Of a DNA stretch of 44,184 nucleotides, positions 39,744 to 44,184 are shown piece by piece. Source of the DNA: an uncultured Bacilli bacterium (lineage in GTDB: Bacteria; Bacillota_I; Bacilli_A; RF39; UBA660); assembly GCA_947588895.1 (NCBI GenBank), contig CANQBF010000005.1:1-44184 (forward strand), read 5' to 3'. Position 1 is the first letter of the stretch, and each line of letters opens with the position of its first letter. A program made the translations under genes and the position numbers. The notes beneath the pieces are model-generated. The model searched no databases, was not told the origin of the DNA, and worked only from the letters and a program-made list of their open reading frames with translations.

Positions 39744-40877
39744 TTATTTTACCAATTTATTAATCAAATTATTTATTTTAATAACTGATTCATTATTATT
39801 TAATTTTGCTAAATTATCTTTATATTTATCTAAAATACGTGGATTATCTTCTATTTTTAATATAAATCTTTTAAAACGCCATAATCCTCTTACATTAATA
39901 CCATATTTCTTTCTTTTAATAAATCTTGCATTATATTTTTCTTGACCACCAAGTCCTGGAAGCAATAACATTGGTACTTTCATCTCTAAACATTCCGTAA
40001 CTGTTGCTCCACCTGGTTTACTAATAACTAAATCACTGATTTTCATAAGATTTAATATATCACTAGAATATCCTAATACTTTAATATTAGAAATATCATT
40101 TTTCTTAACAAAATTATCGCATTTATCTTTTAATTTATTGTTTTTGCCACAAATAAAGACTATATCAGCATTAACATTTAATTTAGCTAAAGATTTAAAA
40201 TAATCATAATAATACATACTGCCAACTGATGAACCGCCGAAAAATAAATATACTTTTCTATCGCCTTTAATATTATATCTTTTATAGATTTCCATTTTTT
40301 TATCTAAATTAGTTAAACTATTAATATTAAGAGGAAGGCCAAATGGATAAACTTTTTTGCCATCAACACCTCTTGCAATTAATTCTTCTTTTACCATTTC
40401 ATTCCCAACAATATAGCCATCTTCTAAAGAACGATTTCGAGTCCAACATTCATGAGTTCTATAATCCGTTATAATTGTTAATTGTTTTGCATTGATTAAA
40501 CCTAGCTTATTATATAAAGTAATGATGTTACTAGCATAAAAATGTGTAGAAATAACAATATCAGGATTATAAGAAACAATTTCATTTCTTAATTTTTTAT
40601 TATCATAACTTTTTTTAGCAAAATAATTATGACCAATAGTCGATAATTTATGGTCCATTAATTCATAAAAGAAATTAAAAACAAATTCACTTCGATGAGC
40701 TCCGATAAAATTAAATATTTTTATTCCACACCTTCCTAAAAAATTACCATAATCAGTAATATCTAAAAGTTTCACTTCAAAATGAGAATTATTTTCTTTA
40801 ATGTAATTAGCAACATATTCCGCGATTGACTTATGACCTGAACCATATCTAGCATATAAAACTAATAATTTTTTCAT
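39744..40877 (-). CDS. UgtP/MGDG-synthase-like diacylglycerol glycosyltransferase
   Basis: 377 residues, GT28-type GT-B fold. The N-terminus LLVLYARYGSGHKSIAE is the signature of the monogalactosyldiacylglycerol-synthase/UgtP group, with TDYRTHECW in the middle and the donor-binding SKPGGATVTECLEMKVPMLL (shortened) near residue 285. It would glycosylate membrane diacylglycerol at the inner face, supplying glycolipid or a lipoteichoic-acid anchor. It has its own promoter and is followed by the transketolase-like gene after 65 bases, with a TATAAT in between. Confidence 0.85.
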   Translation of the reverse strand: MKKLLVLYARYGSGHKSIAEYVANYIKENNSHFEVKLLDITDYGNFLGRCGIKIFNFIGAHRSEFVFNFFYELMDHKLSTIGHNYFAKKSYDNKKLRNEIVSYNPDIVISTHFYASNIITLYNKLGLINAKQLTIITDYRTHECWTRNRSLEDGYIVGNEMVKEELIARGVDGKKVYPFGLPLNINSLTNLDKKMEIYKRYNIKGDRKVYLFFGGSSVGSMYYYDYFKSLAKLNVNADIVFICGKNNKLKDKCDNFVKKNDISNIKVLGYSSDILNLMKISDLVISKPGGATVTECLEMKVPMLLLPGLGGQEKYNARFIKRKKYGINVRGLWRFKRFILKIEDNPRILDKYKDNLAKLNNNESVIKINNLINKLVK

Positions 40878-40898
40878 ATTATTTTACTCTCCATTTAT

Positions 40899-40927
40899 AT
40901 TATAACTTCTTTTTAAAAAAATACCAA
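40899..40927 (-). promoter_or_regulatory. promoter of the diacylglycerol glycosyltransferase gene
   Basis: Minus strand TTGGTA (40922-40927), 17 bases, TATAAT (40899-40904). Confidence 0.65.
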
Positions 40928-40936
40928 CCATAATTT

Positions 40937-40959
40937 AAAAAAGAACTTTTTTAAAGTTC
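40937..40959 (-). terminator. terminator of the SOS small-protein gene
   Basis: Minus strand GAACTTT and AAAGTTC form a 7-bp stem with a 3-base loop, followed by six Us; the stem begins at the gene's TGA. Confidence 0.8.
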
Positions 40960-41098
40960 AATTTTTTATTCCTATATAATTATTATTTTGTGGTAATTTA
41001 TTAAGATATGTAACCCGGAGATTAAGGAGCAATACCCCAATCACTAATACTAAATAAAATAAAATTATACCCCCTAAATCTGCAAATTTCTTTTTCAT
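40958..41098 (-). CDS. 46-residue SOS-controlled small membrane protein, divergent from lexA
   Basis: Starts MKKKFADLGG, then one membrane span (IILFYLVLVIGVLLL, residues about 11-25) and an Asn-rich tail ending GIKN. AAGGAG lies nine bases before the ATG. The promoter (TTGATA, 18 bases, TAAGAT) has a LexA-type box in its spacer, and an intrinsic terminator follows, so this is a complete transcription unit. In B. subtilis the gene divergent from lexA is yneA, an SOS division inhibitor; single-span small proteins such as Caulobacter SidA do the same job. This peptide lacks a LysM domain and is not a YneA homologue that I can recognise. A role in SOS division control is inference from context. 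Confidence 0.7.
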   Translation of the reverse strand: MKKKFADLGGIILFYLVLVIGVLLLNLRVTYLNKLPQNNNYIGIKN

Positions 41099-41123
41099 GT
41101 ATATCACTCCTTCTTTCACAATT

Positions 41124-41153
41124 ATCTTATCATAAAACGTTTGTTTGTATCAA
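41124..41153 (-). promoter_or_regulatory. LexA-controlled promoter of the small membrane protein
   Basis: Minus strand TTGATA (41148-41153), 18 bases, TAAGAT (41124-41129). The SOS box at 41135-41146 lies in the spacer. Confidence 0.7.
41135..41146. promoter_or_regulatory. LexA operator (SOS box) 1
   Basis: AAACGTTTGTTT fits AAAC-N4-GTTT, a relaxed form of the Gram-positive SOS box CGAAC-N4-GTTCG. Confidence 0.65.
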
Positions 41154-41169
41154 GTACTTTTTATCAACT

Positions 41170-41181
41170 AAACATTTGTTT
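41170..41181. promoter_or_regulatory. LexA operator (SOS box) 2
   Basis: AAACATTTGTTT has the same AAAC-N4-GTTT form and overlaps the first bases of the lexA -35 hexamer, a fitting autoregulatory position. The two boxes are 35 bases apart. Confidence 0.75.
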
Positions 41182-41208
41182 GACATTTACATTTTAATAT
41201 TGTAAAAT
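41180..41208 (+). promoter_or_regulatory. lexA promoter
   Basis: Consensus TTGACA (41180-41185), 17 bases, TAAAAT (41203-41208), directly ahead of the lexA ribosome-binding site. Confidence 0.8.
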
Positions 41209-41227
41209 GAATACAAGGAGGTCACTT

Positions 41228-41851
41228 ATGAATAATAGTGAATTAACTAAAAGACAAAAAGATGTTTTAGATTTTGTCAAAAAATTTATTGCGGAACACG
41301 GATTTCCACCTTCAGTAAGAGAAATTTGTAGTGGTGTTGGTTTAAATAGTCCTGCTACGGTTTTTGTTCATTTGAAAAACTTAGAAAGTTTAGGTTATAT
41401 TAAAACTACTAGTAACAAATTTAGAACTATTGAAATTATTGGGGAAAATGAATATTTACCTACTAAAGAAGATGTCGTTAAAGTTCCTCTTTTAGGCAAA
41501 ATAACTGCTGGAAATCCAATCACTGCGATTGAACAACCAAATGAATTTTTTGATATACCTGCTTCTTTAATTCCAGCTAAAGAAGAAGTATTTACTTTAC
41601 ACGTTTCTGGTGAAAGTATGGTTAATGCCGGTATTTATGATGGAGATTATGTTATTGTCAAAAAACAAAGTAATGCTAAAAATGGTGATATTGTTGTCGC
41701 TATGACAATGGAAAATGAAGCAACGATTAAAACATTTTATAAAGAAAAAAATCATATTCGATTACAACCTGAAAATGACACGATGAATCCAATTATCCTT
41801 GATAATTGTGTTATATTAGGTATAGCAATTGGTTTGTATCGTAAATTATAA
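41228..41851 (+). CDS. lexA: SOS repressor LexA
   Basis: 207 residues. The N-terminal winged helix (LTKRQKDVLDFVKKFI, then FPPSVREICSGVGLNSPATV) binds SOS boxes. The C-terminal self-cleaving S24 domain has the Ala-Gly site in GKITAGNP, the catalytic Ser in VSGESMVNAG and the Lys in NEATIKTFYKE. The ATG at 41228 is chosen because AAGGAGG lies just before it; an ATG 21 bases upstream would swallow that site and overlap the -10. RecA-stimulated autocleavage would derepress lexA itself and the divergent small membrane protein. Confidence 0.96.
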   Translation: MNNSELTKRQKDVLDFVKKFIAEHGFPPSVREICSGVGLNSPATVFVHLKNLESLGYIKTTSNKFRTIEIIGENEYLPTKEDVVKVPLLGKITAGNPITAIEQPNEFFDIPASLIPAKEEVFTLHVSGESMVNAGIYDGDYVIVKKQSNAKNGDIVVAMTMENEATIKTFYKEKNHIRLQPENDTMNPIILDNCVILGIAIGLYRKL

Positions 41852-41856
41852 AAAAG

Positions 41857-41899
41857 AAAGGTTCACTTTTAACTGCTGTGAACCTTTTAATTTCTTTTT
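41857..41899. terminator. bidirectional terminator between lexA and the convergent gene
   Basis: AAAGGTTCAC and GTGAACCTTT form a 10-bp stem. T-rich runs follow on the + strand, and six Us on the minus strand (41851-41856), so it serves both convergent transcripts. Confidence 0.8.
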
Positions 41900-42819
41900 A
41901 ATATTTTACTTTTATTATGTGACTTCAATAATATTTTTTGTAATTTTCCACTTAATTTATCATAGTCATTAGCATAATTACTTAAAAATTCAACATATTC
42001 GCATTGTAAATCATTATTGAATTGCGTAAATTTTCGAGTAAAACAATAAATAAAGAAAATATTTTGTGTATCCAATATCAATTTTCCTAATTCATTTATT
42101 TCTTCTTTTGTGAAATCTAAATATGAAAAATTAACCATTATTACTTTATTATTATTTTTAACAAGTTTCCTAATTATATTTTTATAAACATATAGTTTAT
42201 CTAAATCATTAAAATAAGTATTATTACGATTAATACAATATAAAAATTTAGCTATTATTTCATTATTTTTTGATTGTAAAATACTATCAATTAAAGTATA
42301 TTTTAAATTTTCTTTGCATATTTCATTAATTTCCAAACGATTTATGATATTTTCTATAAACATAGTTATATGGATAAATATTGAAGCTTTTCCAATGCCA
42401 TCAACTAACAACTTAGATATTTTTAATTTAAAATTATTATCTAAATGACTATCTCTTATAAATTCCCCATATAAATAAATATTTAAACTATCGCCTAATT
42501 CAATTATTTTTTTAGCTAATAATTCTAAATCATCTAAAGTAACCGTATAAGGAATACCATTTTTACATAACGCAGATATAAACATTCTAGTACCTAAATT
42601 ATTATTTACTTTATTAATGTTTTTTATTAGTATTTTTTTATTATAACTATGTAAATATAAAATGGCATCATATATATATATATTTAATTCTTTTTCTTCA
42701 CATATCATATTTATAACAAATAAATCATTTAGTTTACCTTTTGTTATTTCGTTGTTTACAGCAAGGAAATTTTTTTCATTATCTATTAAATTTTTTACGT
42801 AATTTTGTAATATTTTCAT
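41887..42819 (-). CDS. unrecognised helical protein
   Basis: 310 residues, soluble, mostly helical and rich in Ile, Asn, Lys and Leu. No signal peptide or catalytic motif is visible. The style (short helices, SILQSKNNEIIAKFLYCINR) recalls the unknown proteins at 8666 and 9621, but I see no clear sequence match. The ATG at 42819 follows GGTGA. It has its own promoter and converges on lexA. Confidence 0.7.
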   Translation of the reverse strand: MKILQNYVKNLIDNEKNFLAVNNEITKGKLNDLFVINMICEEKELNIYIYDAILYLHSYNKKILIKNINKVNNNLGTRMFISALCKNGIPYTVTLDDLELLAKKIIELGDSLNIYLYGEFIRDSHLDNNFKLKISKLLVDGIGKASIFIHITMFIENIINRLEINEICKENLKYTLIDSILQSKNNEIIAKFLYCINRNNTYFNDLDKLYVYKNIIRKLVKNNNKVIMVNFSYLDFTKEEINELGKLILDTQNIFFIYCFTRKFTQFNNDLQCEYVEFLSNYANDYDKLSGKLQKILLKSHNKSKILKRN

Positions 42820-42839
42820 TTTTTGAGTCACCAGCAAGT

Positions 42840-42868
42840 ATTGTACCATACTAATAAATAAAGCTCAA
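42840..42868 (-). promoter_or_regulatory. promoter of the gene at 42819
   Basis: Minus strand TTGAGC (42863-42868), 17 bases, TACAAT (42840-42845). Confidence 0.55.
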
Positions 42869-42927
42869 GAAAAACTAGTAAATGCTAAATAAACTTTTTT
42901 TAGAAAAAATATTTTTATTCCAATTTC

Positions 42928-43048
42928 CTTTTGACATTTGGTTCCGGTTTTTATGAAAAAGAACGATTGCTGAATCGACTACATTTCGCTTTGCTTCATT
43001 TCGTTCTTTCACTTTTTCAGTTTACCATAAACCACCAAATGTCAAAAG
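42928..43048. repeat. 121-nt imperfect palindromic element with perfect 15-bp terminal inverted repeats
   Basis: CTTTTGACATTTGGT (42928-42942) is the exact reverse complement of 43034-43048. Inside, GGTTT(TT)ATG pairs with CATAAACC, GAAAAAG (42955-42961) with CTTTTTC (43012-43018), and AAAGAACGA (42958-42966) with TCGTTCTTT (43001-43009), around a tip of about 34 bases. The whole unit can fold into one long stem. It contains no coding potential that I see. It could be a MITE-like repeat, a structured RNA or a double terminator; no target-site duplication is obvious. Confidence 0.7.
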
Positions 43049-43086
43049 TTTTCTCGGCATAAACTTGTTTTTTTTTATAATTGATG

Positions 43087-43827
43087 TCAACATATAAAAA
43101 TTCTTGTAAACAATTCATTTATATCTTTAATTTTTATTTTAAAAGCAACTCCATGTGTATTCATTTCAGGATTTCCTAAAATACTTTTACCATCTTTCAT
43201 ATAAATAGATATATGAATTTTATCTTTTTTTATTAAATTTAAAAAGTCAAAAAAACTTGTTAATTTATAGCCTTCCATTTTTAAATATTTATAATATAAT
43301 TTATCGTTATATTTATATGGATATCCATAAACAATTGCTAAATTTTGTAACTTTGTTTTTAATTTCTTTTCTAATTCTTTAAATTCCCAATAACAAACAT
43401 TTTCTATAAATAAACCATTATAATACGCTTCCATATAAACCCTTGTATCTAAATAATTAACTTTTAATTTAAATTCATATCCATTAACATTTCTTGTATA
43501 ATGTGAAAAAACACTTCTACAAAAGTATAATTCATCATTAAATTCATTTTTATAATATCCGTATTTTTCCAAAATATATCTAGTTGCATAGACTCCATTT
43601 CTTAAAGGTGAGCAAGTAAATAATGTCAATGGAGTAACTGTATAACCCAATTTGCATTTTATTTCAACACTTCCGAAATCCGGCTTACATTCTTGATCTT
43701 CTGGCTTATTTAACAAAGTTTCAAATGTATACCCTAATCCTGAAGTCCCTTTGCGCATTGATTCTATTAATCCGGCTTCTCTTATTTTTTTAAATTCATT
43801 TATCAATTTTTTAAAATCATCATTCAT
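43087..43827 (-). CDS. MvaI/BcnI-type restriction endonuclease-like protein
   Basis: 246 residues. The N-terminal pattern (EAGLIESMRKGTSGLGYTFE, then KPDFGSVEIKCK) is that of the MutH-related MvaI/BcnI family, with active-site candidates Glu36, Asp50, Glu55 and Lys57 in the D...ExK order. Restriction enzymes of this kind need a partner methylase, which is not found in this window; it may lie past the tRNA, or the enzyme may be solitary (nicking or repair, like MutH). GGGGG precedes the ATG. It is flanked by the palindromic element and tRNA-Lys, a setting that fits horizontal gain. Confidence 0.7.
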   Translation of the reverse strand: MNDDFKKLINEFKKIREAGLIESMRKGTSGLGYTFETLLNKPEDQECKPDFGSVEIKCKLGYTVTPLTLFTCSPLRNGVYATRYILEKYGYYKNEFNDELYFCRSVFSHYTRNVNGYEFKLKVNYLDTRVYMEAYYNGLFIENVCYWEFKELEKKLKTKLQNLAIVYGYPYKYNDKLYYKYLKMEGYKLTSFFDFLNLIKKDKIHISIYMKDGKSILGNPEMNTHGVAFKIKIKDINELFTRIFIC

Positions 43828-44066
43828 AATATTCCCCCTAAAAATTGTTTTAACATAAAATTATTAAATATTTTGTCATATTTTGTCTAAAAATTACTTA
43901 TTTAAAAAAAATAAAAAAATATCTGAAAATTTTTAAGTTTATTTATTATAATGTAAAATTTAAAAATCGATAAAAATGGTAATGATAAAAATTGATAATT
44001 TTTATTATCCTCAATAAATACAAACAAATTTTACTTTTTATTTATTGACATTTTTTACTTAAAGGC
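43828..44066. other. AT-rich intergenic region upstream of the endonuclease
   Basis: About 240 bases with no coding region. It holds a 9-bp palindrome (ATAAAAATT-GAT-AATTTTTAT, 43985-44005), a GATAAAAAT direct repeat and two TTTTGTC repeats 11 bases apart near 43872. A weak promoter for the endonuclease (TAGACA, 17 bases, TAATAA) can be drawn. Nothing else is supported. Confidence 0.4.
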
Positions 44067-44068
44067 AT

Positions 44069-44099
44069 TAAAAAAGATTTACTATAAAAGTAAATCTTT
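44069..44099 (-). terminator. terminator of tRNA-Lys
   Basis: Minus strand AAAGATTTACT and AGTAAATCTTT form an 11-bp stem with a 5-base loop and a U-run; the reverse strand also has a short T-run. Confidence 0.8.
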
Positions 44100-44110
44100 T
44101 CGTGTCTAAA

Positions 44111-44184
44111 TGGTGTCTCGTTGGAGATTTGAACTCCAGACCCTTCGATTAAAAGTCGAATGCTCTACCGACTGAGCTAACGAG
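44111..44184 (-). tRNA. tRNA-Lys (UUU), CCA encoded, 5' end cut by the window
   Basis: Minus strand: CTCGT...AGCTCAGTCGGTAGAGC D-arm, anticodon loop CTTTTAA (anticodon TTT), T-arm GTTCAAATC and the acceptor 3' strand ACGAGAC plus A and CCA at 44111-44113. The acceptor requires GT before CTCGT, so two 5' bases lie outside the window. Confidence 0.93.

Noticed and set aside
42928-43048. TTTGACA/TGTCAAA in the arms of the palindromic element as paired Spo0A boxes
   Set aside because: They are simply part of the 15-bp inverted repeat and are not placed at a recognisable promoter.
43860-43895. Two TTTTGTC repeats upstream of the endonuclease as Spo0A boxes
   Set aside because: They continue as AT and TA and not as (G/A)AA, and are 11 bases apart; the match is too poor in DNA this AT-rich.
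1-44184. Use of UGA as a tryptophan codon, as in Mollicutes
   Set aside because: Trp is encoded by TGG in the conserved enzymes, and TGA is a genuine stop, for example at 34413 and 40958.

Overview
This is a very AT-rich chromosomal stretch from a low-GC Gram-positive bacterium. TGA is used as a stop (for example in the genes ending at 34413 and 40958) and Trp is TGG, so this is the standard bacterial code and not the Mollicute code. The content (T-box on hisS, GatCAB, ComEA/ComEC, Rel-Dtd, SpoVB-like flippase, ComN-like and SirA-like proteins, LexA, small YjcZ-like protein) points to the Bacilli. The degree of AT bias and the BspA-like and TasA-like surface proteins suggest an uncultured, probably gut-associated lineage near Erysipelotrichales/RF39. 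That placement is inference. Almost every gene is on the minus strand; the exceptions are the flippase, the YjcZ-like gene, a tiny hydrophobic peptide and lexA.

Layout (in + coordinates; minus-strand transcription runs right to left). 1-7560: one aminoacyl-tRNA supply operon, hisS-aspS-asnS-gatC-gatA-gatB, behind a T-box leader whose specifier reads GACAC (Asp and His codons overlapped). 7570-14314: a coiled-coil protein and three unrecognised proteins, then dtd, rel and a ComN-like gene. 14378-16768: a SpoVB-like flippase convergent with mnmA. 16880-18533: a surface protein with a TasA-like N-terminal domain and a C-type-lectin/DUF6273-like C-terminus, a G8 tract inside its promoter and a striking GC-rich segment near its 3' end. 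18567-24008: holA, a small membrane protein, comEC, comEA and ftsW. 24131-25816: a YjcZ-like gene, a candidate type I toxin locus, a lysin and tRNA-Ser. 25909-30619: an envelope operon (phosphodiester glycosidase, a membrane-anchored protein, GT2-GtrA, PAP2 phosphatase, a ZnuA-like lipoprotein without metal ligands). 30754-34393: two more TasA-like proteins, one carrying a long BspA/DUF285 repeat array. 34413-36692: a SpoU methyltransferase, rimM, trmD and a small unknown gene. 36811-41851: a YgjP-like peptidase, SirA-like protein with Spo0A-box-like sites, a transketolase pseudoenzyme, a diacylglycerol glycosyltransferase, and lexA with a divergent small membrane protein under shared SOS boxes. 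41887-44184: an unknown gene, a 121-nt inverted-repeat element, an MvaI/BcnI-type endonuclease without a visible methylase, and tRNA-Lys.

The most interesting signals: (i) the surface protein at 16880-18475 combines a phase-variation-type promoter with a 3' codon pattern (a run of NNC codons) of the kind diversity-generating retroelements leave; (ii) three proteins share a TasA-like export/jelly-roll module joined to different C-termini; (iii) a previously unnamed 46-residue membrane protein is divergent from lexA and under the same operators, a candidate SOS division inhibitor; (iv) Rel has lost the hydrolase HD/ED residues; (v) a full-length transketolase relative has lost its cofactor and catalytic motifs; (vi) a tiny hydrophobic peptide locus with a sequestered ribosome-binding site looks like a type I toxin. 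All assignments come from reading the sequence without database searches.
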